From JAVBNH01 sp031551635 (GTDB lineage: Bacteria; Bacillota; Clostridia; Oscillospirales; Acutalibacteraceae): DNA of 64,000 nucleotides. The translations under genes were made by a program, and so were the position numbers. Numbering within the stretch: position 1 is the first letter of the stretch; each line of letters starts with the position of its first letter. The DNA lies in contig JAVBNH010000002.1 of NCBI GenBank assembly GCA_031551635.1, positions 124,001-188,000 on the forward strand, written 5' to 3'. The notes beneath the pieces are model-generated. The model saw only the letters and a program-made list of their open reading frames with translations. It was not told the origin of the DNA and did no database searches. Positions 28,001 to 37,800 of the stretch are shown here, piece after piece.

Positions 28001-28771
28001 TTTGGGGTTGAGCTGAAGGTAAATGATTTTTATACCTGGGACAATATCCGCGCAGTCGCGAATAACAGTATAATCGGCAAACGTCCTTTACTGCATATAT
28101 TTAACTCTTGTGAATGCGATTCAGCACTTCTATGTATACCGTACGGCGGCGGTAGCTTTGGCTCTTTTGCACCGATTGCTAATACTCTCGGAAAAAAGAC
28201 AAAATTGCCGATTATAGCAGTTCAGAATGCTCATGTTGATGCGCAGCAGGTTACAGACGCGTTAAAACAGTATAATTTCAAGTCTTATATAGTGCTCGGT
28301 TGTTGTGTCGGCAGCGCCTTGACAATCAATATTTCGCAGTTTCTTGAGCTTGAGAGGGGTATTAGCGTAAAATCGGTATTCCTGCTCTCCTCAATTCCTC
28401 CTTCAGGCGTGTCGCTCTACGGAAGCTTTTTCAATCCGTGGAAGTTCAGCTCTCAGGGTATAATTAATACATATTTAAGAGGTTTAAGTGATAAGGACTT
28501 TAAACTTGGAGCTAATGAAATTGAGCAATTCAGGGATGATGTGGGTTATTTTCTTAAATTTCTGGCTGCTAATAAGCACCCGAAGCTAATGGCTGACATA
28601 AATCTGATTTACGGCGCGCAGGACCCGATGATAGGGAAGAAGGATGCCGCAAAAGCCTGGAGTAAATACCTCGGCAAAAAGGTTAAATGCAAACTGATTG
28701 ACAATGCAAAGCACTATATTGTTCATACTCATACAGATGAAATTGCAGATGAAATAATAAAATATTTGTAA
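25016..28771 (+). CDS. Single-module NRPS: C-A(Ser)-T-TE with Cys-type thioesterase
   Basis: A 1,251-residue nonribosomal peptide synthetase. Condensation domain about 1-430 (HHLINDAWS, HHxxxD kept, Gly replaced by Ala). Adenylation about 440-935 (LYTSGSTGRPKG, FDVSVWELF, NNLYGPTEC, GRNDDQIKIRG, SNGKLAKSK). Thiolation with Ser983 (LLDSGLTSID). Thioesterase about 1035-1251. The substrate code read by aligning to GrsA is D-V-W-H-I-S-L-V-D-K, close to the serine code DVWHLSLIDK. The TE nucleophile elbow is GCCVG (Cys1097) instead of GxSxG, with likely Asp (YGAQDPM) and His (AKHYIVH). With the upstream ligase and ACP it probably makes an N-acyl-serine-type product. Confidence 0.9.
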   Translation: MQSYPLTKPQKQIYDMESFGGGSISNISLSFFLHELDDLSIHEKAINKIVEYNDILRARIRPDLTQEIVEYTYFQLEVKKFADEDEFRIWAEEYSRIKFDIYDRMFEFYYLDINGLKHGIFVKFHHLINDAWSTAFLFQSYFKTVDAIRSGKNPETTFFSYTDYIEAENKYISSERFVSDKKYWANQFYDFSEPVFFSDKTNVSLQTERLNFVMSAERVKLYRQFANDKQITFFALLLSAFSVYYSRIKGVNKFNLGTTVLNRESRKEKNTAGMFVNTVPICVALEENENLEENTRFISESLLPIFKHQRFNYNDILSDVCERFKYTGKLFDVLINYQNVSLKDIVDNSVVESIIWYNAGMQLESIQVQISDLLKEDQLLIQYDYQIDKFSKTDIENLHNRILTILDDGIKNDSKAVCALEIIPQSEKDKLLTDLNNTEHELNKVRCIHKYFEENVRKYPEKTALIFEERRLTYKELDLMAEKVAGIIRKHKIKPDSTVALLMDRCLEMLPVMIGAMKAGCAYMPLSPAYPADRIDYMLENSKAAICFCQDKFTHSFNVSVFSVDVAEIENFEIIEQPADSENNPESLAYILYTSGSTGRPKGVQIEHRSVVNRLLWMNEKYPLANDEILIQKTNYAFDVSVWELFWALMTGRTLLVPAPGAEKDPKQLIYYINKENIHKIHFVPSMLTVFLDYLEASGEKLSSLRNCIVSGEALTPALNKKFYSLFEYENTQLNNLYGPTECTVDVLYYDCKPSDTEIPIGLPVWNTSAYIVDSKNRLLPQGVEGELAIGGIQLARGYVDESLNENRFIETENLGRIYRTGDKAVLRADGQILYLGRNDDQIKIRGQRVELSDIEASIMQIDGISQAAVIFTGDTLIAFFKSAKEFARSEIAAFLVTRLPGYMIPSKFIQVDLFPLNSNGKLAKSKLLEQYKTEISAMSSFENVMEEPATEHERLIYASVIKRLNKDRISVSESLLDSGLTSIDIIAIIAELETFGVELKVNDFYTWDNIRAVANNSIIGKRPLLHIFNSCECDSALLCIPYGGGSFGSFAPIANTLGKKTKLPIIAVQNAHVDAQQVTDALKQYNFKSYIVLGCCVGSALTINISQFLELERGISVKSVFLLSSIPPSGVSLYGSFFNPWKFSSQGIINTYLRGLSDKDFKLGANEIEQFRDDVGYFLKFLAANKHPKLMADINLIYGAQDPMIGKKDAAKAWSKYLGKKVKCKLIDNAKHYIVHTHTDEIADEIIKYL

Positions 28772-28779
28772 GAGTTTTC

Positions 28780-28818
28780 AACATTCCCATTGTATTTTAA
28801 TAATTGGGAATGTTTTTT
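28780..28818 (+). terminator. Intrinsic terminator of the NRPS operon
   Basis: A 10-bp stem AACATTCCCA (28780-28789) / TGGGAATGTT (28805-28814) with a T-run ending at 28818, 9 bp after the NRPS stop. Confidence 0.85.
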
Positions 28819-28822
28819 AATG

Positions 28823-28861
28823 TCAAAAAAATCCCCTGTGAGATTTTACTCTCACAGGGGA
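28823..28861 (-). terminator. Intrinsic terminator of the giant secreted protein gene
   Basis: A 12-bp stem TCCCCTGTGAGA / TCTCACAGGGGA (28832-28861). On the minus strand it is followed by a T-run (complement of 28824-28830). It lies 37 bp beyond the stop of the giant gene and faces the NRPS terminator. Confidence 0.85.
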
Positions 28862-28897
28862 AATTCTTAGGTTATGCTAAAGTTTGCTCTGCTGAAA

Positions 28898-31800
28898 TCA
28901 GTTGAAGAGGTTCTTGAAGAAGTCGATAATCTTCTGGAAGAATTCAATAATCTTCTCAAAGAACTTAATCAAGCCGTTCTTAGCAGGTCCTTCAGGATCA
29001 AGTACACTGCCTTCAGGGAAGAGCTTTGCAAAAATGTCATTGATCAATTTGTTAAATTCTTGCATTGCTGTTGAATTCAATGAGGCAAGTGTATCAAAGA
29101 CAAATTTCCAGTTATCCGTGAGGTTGTCATAAACCTGAGTGACTTCATTCGTAGCAATCATTACTCCGAATGCAACGAAGAACAGAGAGCCAAGGATTGT
29201 ATCCATTCCGTTCGGAGTGGAAGCGTAATGGAAGAATCCATCGAGAAGAACGACTACATACTTATAAGGATCGCCCTTAAGGTATTTTGCCGCAAGCTTC
29301 TTAACCTCTGCATTGTTCTGCTCAAGGGTGAGGAATCTCATTGCAATACGAAGAAGCACTGTTATCATGTCAGCTTTTTGAGCTTCGGCATCATAAACCA
29401 TTGTATAAGCATCTCTGTCTGCAAGGAGGTCATTGGATGTTGTGAACTTTTCAACACGCCCCATTGTCAATTCCGCAATATCATTGATGACAAGCGGGAT
29501 AAACGCTGCGCCGGTTGAATCGTTGAGCATTCCAACAAGGAGATCAATTATTGAATCGAACTGGAGGTTTTCAAGGTCGATACCGACTATTTCATTGAGG
29601 TTCTTGCCGATGAGCGGCTGAACAGCGTCGAAGAGTACGAGTATCGGCTGGAGAAGGTTCATAAGAGATGTTGAAAGTCCGTTGGAATTAATGAAGTAGA
29701 ATATTCCGGGAAGGACACTAAACAACTCATTAATAGGGTCAGCAAGAATAATGTCAACCTGGTCAAGAACTGTGTTAAGAACATTCTTGAGCATGTTATC
29801 CGGGTCCGCGTTAAACTCAGTCGCCGTCATAACGTCTCTGCAGCCGAGAGCCTCGAGAATCGGGATAATGCCGTAAGCATAACCCTGAGCACCCTGGAGC
29901 AGAATATAATCTTGCTCACTTGCATCAACAAAGAAGCTGATATCTTTTCCGGAAAGAATCCATTCGAGAACAGGATTAATCGGAGCAAGAATCTCGCACA
30001 GTGCGTTGACAAATGCTGCGCGGTCGCCGTCAGCGATAACATATGTTGCAGTAGTTAAGTTGTTCCAAGCGTCAAGGTCAACACCAAGCGACTCTTTTAT
30101 AAGTGCTTTAATGTGAGTTGCACCGGGAATATCGTTAAGCTGAGCAACAAGGTCTTTAATCGCTGTTACAATAGTTGAAATGTTATCAGAGGTGTACAGT
30201 GAAACGCCGATAAAGGTGTTGAGTAAATCTGTAATGTTATCAACTTTGAATCCTTCAATTTCAAGACCTAAGAGATGGATAAGGTTGTCAATGAACTGCT
30301 CAAGGTGATCTGCGATATACTGAGCTTTTTCGCGTGTCCACAACTTACCGTAAGGAGAACCAAATATCTGAGTTGACAGAAGCGGAGAAAGAACTTCGCC
30401 TGTTCCTGCTTTGTCGGTCAAAATCCAGTTAATCGGTTTGTAAGTTACCGGGAAGTTATCCATGTGGAGAATGTTCTTGAGAACGGCATAAATTGTTTCG
30501 CCGTCGTCACCGAACAGGTCTACTAGAGCAGCTTTGTTGTTGGGAGAATCGATAACCTGAAGAGCAAGGCTGACAATAATTGTGATGAGATCGCTACGTG
30601 TATTGTCATCCAAAGTGCCGTCCGGGTTAGCGTAATCCATTGCGAATGCATAGTTTCCGCCGTATGCAGATTCGAAAGCCTTAATATTGCCGATAAAGAA
30701 CGATGATAAGTATCCTCCGATAATGCTGAAATCAAAGCCCATTTTGTCTCTTACGAATGCAAAGATGTTATCAAAAGAGATATCTTCGAGCGGGAAACCG
30801 CCAAGGAGTTCTGTGATGTCAACATCAACACCTAAGGGTTTGACTGTATCAAGAAGATTCAATACACAGCCAAGAAGGTTGTTGATAGAATAGGTAAGAC
30901 CTTTGTTGTTTACGAAGTAGATAAGGTTCGGTACCAAACCTAGAATCTTGTCAATCGGCTGCTCTGCTGGATCATTTATGATTGATTCAACGAAACCAAG
31001 AATCTTATCAAGCAGATAGTTGATTTTATCAGCACTTGCCATAGCGTCAAATTCTGATTGCTTAGCAAGGTCTCTGATTCCAAGCATTTCTAAAATCGGA
31101 ACAAGCCCATTCTCATAACCCTTATTACCTTTGATTGAAATCAAGCTGTTTCCAGCGTTTTCAAGCTCAACGAAGTAATCAAGGTCATTTCCGCACAGAA
31201 TCCATTCAATAAGGATGGTAGCAGGTGCCAGAGCTTCAGATAGTTTCGCAAGGAAATCGTCTCTGCCGTTTACAACACCGGGATCGTAATTTGCAATTGC
31301 GTTTATATCAATGCCTAGGATAGCTCCTACATGATCAACAAGGCTCGCGTCGATATCCTTAAGCAAATCAGCAATCGCGCCGGTAATGGCTGTAATATTG
31401 TCGGCAGTATAAAGAATGCTGTTCAGATCAACCGTATCTTTTAGCAGGGCTGTGAGTGTTGTGGCGTTATCCATAAACAACGGTAACAGAGAATTTACAA
31501 TAGAATCGAAGTTGTTTACGAGATACTCAGAAACACCGGAAGTCCAGTTGTTAGGATAGGTTAAGTATACAAAGGACTGAGTTGGGTTAGTGATGTTGGT
31601 AAGAAGGGAAGCGTCGGCGATAATTTCGTCGCGTTTTGCAGGATCTTTATAGATGTTGTCGAAATAGAACCAGTCAGGCATTGATGTTACATATCTTTCA
31701 CCGTTCATCAATGAAATGACCGCATCGTATTTATCCTGACCGCCCAGAAGCTTTGCAAATACAGCAGCGTTCTCTGGACCCTTAAACATCTGAAGAGCTA

Positions 31801-34800
31801 GGCTGACAACGATAGTGATTAAGTCACCGCGATGCTCGTGTGTTGCTTCATCGGTGATATAATCCATTCTGAATGCATAGTCACCGCTTGCTGACCGGAA
31901 TGAAGACAATCCGCCAAGCCAGAAGTCTGTAAGGAAGCCCTTGAGGAAGTCTAAGTTGAGATAGAGAGGATCTTCTTCGGTTCCAAGATTTATTTCTGTA
32001 CTTGCAAAATCAAGCAGACTCGCAAATGAAATGTCATCAATCGGGAACGGAATAAGAGCTGCAACGTCTATCGGCTCGGAGAGAGCAGGGTTAACTGCAT
32101 CGATAATGTTAAAGACAGGAGCAAGGAGGTTATTTACAGAAACTGTAAGTCCATCCGCATTGATGAAGTAAATAAGATTCGGAATCATCGCAAGAACTTC
32201 ATTTACAGGATCAGCAAGGATTTCTTCAACTCTGTCAAAGATAGCATTAAAGAGGCTTGTAACTTTAAGGTCAATGCTTGCTGCATCAAACGCGTCTGCA
32301 CTCAGGAGACCGTCGTCCATTGTAATTCCGAGAGCCTCAAGAATCGGTACGAGAGCAAATGCATAACCCTTTGTTCCGGGAAGGACAAGAAGATCATTAA
32401 GTACATCCTCACCTGTGTCAGGATCAATCATTGGTTCGGATGGATGGAAGTACCTTAAATCTTTGCCGCAGAGCAACCAATTGATAAGTGGCTCAATTGT
32501 TGAAATAGCATCAGACAATGCAGCGATAAAGGAAGCTCTGTCTGTTACATTCCAAGCGCCGTCATGCTCTTTCCAGAAAGAAAGATCTACATCAAGAGCA
32601 ATGCCTGCAGTGTCAAGAATGTCAATGCTGATATCCTTCAGGAGATCCTGAATTGTTTCAAGCACTGAATTAAACAGGTCATCATTGTAAAGCTGGTCAA
32701 GAGTAAATGAGTCGGCAAGAATTTCAGCAATTGAACTGCCGGGTTTTATTAATTCAACAATGTCTGAAAGAATATCATCGAAATTGTTTTCGATGTAATT
32801 TGCTGTGCCTTCCGTCCAGTCATTGGGGTAGGTGAGATAAGCAAGCGAATGATTCGATGCCGGCTGCGGCGCATCGGCGGGATTCTGCAGGAAGTATTCA
32901 TAGCCAGCCTGGTCAACAGGTGTTTCGGTGTAATAGAACCAGTCAATTGTTTCTATGCCGATTGTTCTTTCCTTCAATACTTCGAAGATTGCGGGGATAA
33001 TAGCACCGTCAAGCTTTGCCATTTCCGCTATCTTTTCCTGGTTGGTCGGGTTCTTGAGAATTTCAAGCAGCAATGAGACTATAATTGTAAACACATCACC
33101 GTTGTCGAGTTCTGTAATCAAGAAGCCTTCATCGCCATTCAGGAATGTGAAAGGTGTTGCGTAATTCGAAATATGTGTAGGAATAATGTTTTTGAGTACA
33201 TTCAAATCAAATCCGAGTGCCTGCTCAGCGATACCAAGAATATACTCAAATGTAAACTGGTCAATCTGAGTAGCGGTAATCGTCGAGAAATCAAAGCCTG
33301 GTTCTTCATCAGGATCCGGAGGTGTTGTTGTCTCTTCGCCTGCCAGCATGCCGATTATTGTTTGAACATTTAAGTTATAAAACGGTCTGACTGTGTCAAG
33401 AAGAACAAGAATCGGGTGAAGAAGAATGTTAAGGGTCGTTGCAAGTCCGTTAGATGACAGATAGTAAATGATGTTCGGAAGCTTTTCAAGAATTGTTGAA
33501 AGAGGATTTGCGGCAATTTCATCAATGATTCCGAAAATCGGGTCAATAATGTATTTTATTGCATTAGACGGATTTGCAGCTATAGCAGCGGAGTAAGCAG
33601 CCGGAGTGAGAATATCTGCTGTCGGAACACCTAAAGCCTGAAGCAGCGGAATGATTCCCTTGGCGTAGCCGTCGCTTCCGTAGAAGTAGAGGGCTTCGTC
33701 AGCGCCGTTTGTAAAGACTCTGATGTCACTGCCGTTAAGGACGAAAGTGAGAATCGGTACAAGAGGTTCAAGCATCTCATATAGAGCTGCAAGGAAATCT
33801 TCTCTTGTTTGAATATCCTCAGGTTTGTAGTAGAAGAAGAGCTCTTGGTCAGCATCGTCTACTAAGCCGTCGCCGTTAAGGTCATCGGTGTTTTTATAGA
33901 TGAGCCAGTCAGCAATATCTACGCCGAATGAGTTTTTGAGGAGTGTAGAAATCATTTCGTCGAGTTCAAGCTCTCCGAGTGTGTCGGTCAGGCTCTTCAA
34001 TGTCTCAGCATTTAAGAAGCCGTCGAGCATTTCATCAACAATTTCCTTAATAGTTTGTGTTTCGCCGGTCATGGTAAGAATATCTGCAACAAGACCGTCA
34101 AGGTTATTGGCAAGCGCGTCTGCTTTTGCGGCAGTCCACATATTGTTATAACCTAAATATCTGTAAGGAGATGCAGTTACGGGAGGTGCAACCCATTGAT
34201 ACTGAGCAACCGGGTATTCTTTCTGGTTAAACAGTTCAACTACGGAAGCAATGGACATCGGGCGGTTTGCATCGGAGGACATGTGTGTAAGAACTTCCTG
34301 GAGCTCCGGCGAAATGCCTTCCTCAGACTTGATAATCGAGCCAATCAGGTTCGGATCCTGACCGATACCCTTAATCAGGTAGTTGAGTAAGCCGTACATA
34401 ACTGTGGGCTTATCAGCATCGATATAATGTCTTGTCGCGTTACAATAGTTGCCCATTGCAGCGTTACCGGAAATACGTTTTGTGGGGATCTGACCTGCGG
34501 GAGGAGTTGGGCTGCTGCCTGTTTTGAGAGTACCGGCAGTCATTATGCATCTCGAGTCAAACTGCGGCAGGCTGATATTGCAGCCGTCCATGAAGCAGGA
34601 AGGAAGCTTTTGAATGAGACCGTTCATGTCGTTGAGCATGCTCAAATCGAGAGCTGAATCGTCGCCGCTAAAGAGAAGGTCGGGGACATCAAGGTCATAG
34701 AATCCGCTCAGGTCAAGACCCAAGCCGGCTATTGAGCATGTTATACCTAGCAGTGATGCGTTTCCGTCAGGAATGTATTTGATTTGTGTCTTGAGCTCAT

Positions 34801-37800
34801 TTAGCAGCTGTCCAATCATATTAAACTGGATAGCATAAGCCATGTAAGGCAGCATTTCAAGCACTTTATTGACAGGTCTTGAAGCAAGGTCGTTTGTGAA
34901 ATAGCTTATGGGAGCGGTAATTGCCTTGACAACATTCGGAATACCGGAGAAGTCAGATGTAGCATAAGAGTGTATCTGAGCATTTGTCGGTATAAGTGCC
35001 ATTGCCTCTGCGCTGTAGCCGTTAAGTCCTTCGAAAATCGGGGCAAAAATCTTTGAATAGCCCTCGGTTCCGTTTTCGACGATTAATCTAAGCTTCAGGT
35101 TGTCAGCAGTTGGCTGTAATCCTGAATAGTTAACGGCTGTAATAGTTGCGGCTCTTAAGATAGCTCCTTCATAAGATTGGCCTAACAGCAAGGATTTTAC
35201 AAGTGGCCAAATACCTCTGAGAGCGGCGGACATAGCTGCGTTAAAGGCTGCACTCTTGTCGGCGGCTGAGTCAACACCCCAGTCAAGAGCCAGATTGCCG
35301 TCTACCATGATTGACTGCCAGATATCGGTTGTTCTTTTGTTTTCGCTTTCCGGTCTGTTTTCATCATTATAAACATCCCATGAATCGCCCTTTGGTTTCG
35401 CTGTTCTGAGTGTCGCGGCGACTTGAGGATAAGCTGCTTCAATCAGAGGAGCCAGCATGTCGGGATAAATAGCAAGACCGGTTAGGTTGTTAGTAGTTCC
35501 AAGCGGATTGCCTGTATCTGTCAGAACATCATGAAGAGGACGCAGATAAATGTCGGCATAGTCAGATTTATTCGGGTCGAACAAATATCTATGATCGGCT
35601 GCTGTTGCGCCGGGTCTGTTACCGTTTACGCCGGGAAGGTCAGACCATGTTTCTTCAAGAGCTTTGGTAACCTCAACATAGGTTAAGCCGACGATGCAGT
35701 TGACCATGGCGTCTGAACATCCGAGACCGATTGCTGTGGGTAAGTTTTTCATGCAACCGGCGATGTCGACAGGTTCGTCGCAACCCATAACAGACTGCAG
35801 AGTGTTGGCGAAATCGGGACTTCCGAGCAGGGTCTCAAGCGCGCTGACAACACCGTTGAGCGAGTTGTTATTAACTGCAAATGTGTCAGTGTTGGATCTA
35901 GCCATGTCCAGAGCGACATTTCCTTCGTTATCTATCAGAGAGTCACCGATACGTGTAGGATAACTATAAGTTTTCTGAACATAGTCGTTATAGCCAAGGG
36001 TGCTGATATAAGCAGCGAACTGGTTGCCAACTACATCTTTTAACTGAGCATAAGCTGTTCTTGTCGCTGCAGAAATATAACCGTATTTAGAGGTTCCGTC
36101 CGAATTAGTCTCATAATTGTAAATAGATGTTTCAATGTTGTTCATCGCGCCTCTGAAGAGGTGGAAATTGCTCCAGTTGATTGTGGGGTTGGTCGGGTTA
36201 TTGCCGATTGCCGCCAGAGCGGTGTTAACTTCTTCATTGAAGCGGGCTTGAAGTAAACGGTGCAAAATATCGTCGCAATCCAATACTATATCATTATAAT
36301 ATGTACCGTACAAAACAGCGAAATCAGCCGCGCTTAATTTTGCCTGATTCGCAGTCATATTAGCAAGGAATGCGGTTTGCTTTGCAGGGTATTCATCGAG
36401 CATCGTTATTATATCTTTTGTTGCAATTTCGGAAAGATCTGTATACTTGATTTTGTCAAAGTATGTCTTGTCGGATGTACTGCTGGCTATAATTCCGCGA
36501 TAGGTAAACTCATAGGTTAAAGAGTTTATAAAATCTGTCAGGTACTGTGTGCCGGAGGTAAACGCCAGTGCGATATGCGCAGGTGTAAATCCGTTAATGG
36601 TATTTCTCAGGGAAACGAGCTCATTATAAATCGATAATATTGTTGTATCATCCATCGGACGGTAATCGTCAGGGTTCGATTTATAGAAGGTAGTATATAA
36701 CTGGTCAACCCTTGTCTTTAAAGCATGAATCCATAAAAGCTCAAGGTCGTTTCTGAGAATAGCGCGGGAGGAGTTAATATTCCCGAGGTTAAAGCCGTAT
36801 GCCGTAACAAGTAAACCTTGCTGAGTGGCGTTAAGACCTGTTAATCTGCCGTAATGCTGCTGCTGTGAGTTCCACAGATCAAGCATTTCAGTCAAATTAC
36901 TGTTGTCATACGCTGTTCCGGCATTCACGGTTTCATTAAATCCGCCGGGTTTCTGGAAGTATTCAACATCATTCTTATAGTTGATTGTAACAGAAGCATT
37001 TATACAATTTTGAATATATGCGTCAATCTGAGCATGCTGTGGGAAGAATTTTGCCTTGTCCGCAGCGGTGAAGGTATTCACAGTTGTTCCGCTGACCGCC
37101 GCGAGCATATCAAGCATAGCCTGATTGTTTGCCAATTCCTTTGCGATTTCATCAATTGAATAAAGAGCAGGGTTTGAATTGACACGGTTAACACCCTGAG
37201 AGGTATTTTGTGTGTAGAAATAGTTGTAATATTCTTTAATTAAGTTTAAATAGCTGCTTGATGTCGCGTGTCTTGTGTAGAAGGAATTCTTATTGCTAAA
37301 GTTATTGTAATAACCAGTGCAGCCTGAGCCTGATCTTTGATGGATTCTTCCATTTCCGCCGTAGGATAGTGTTGTATTAACAGTGGGAGCGGCGAGTAAA
37401 GTAGCAATGTTCGCAAATTGACGAATTGCCTGGAACTCGGAACGCTTTACAATAATCTCAACATTAATTGCCAACGGTGTGTTGTCTTTATTCCATGTGC
37501 CAGCGTTAGAAGCAACATAAGTACCAGAATTGGTACCTTGCGCACTTGCGAATGGTGTGGATCTGAAATTGGTATTAGCATAATTGCGGTTGTCTGCGAA
37601 AAGGTGAACAAGGATATCTCTGTTAGCTTTTCCGCCATCGGCATTTGAAAGCGCTAAATCTGTAACAAGCTGTCTGGACAATGAACTCCACCAATGGTAA
37701 GTTGGAGTAGAAGTAGTGCTTGTGTCGAATAATATTCTGTTTGTGCCGGTGGTATCAGTTGTTTGAAAAAGCTCGCCGTATTTGGCGGCTGCGTCATATA

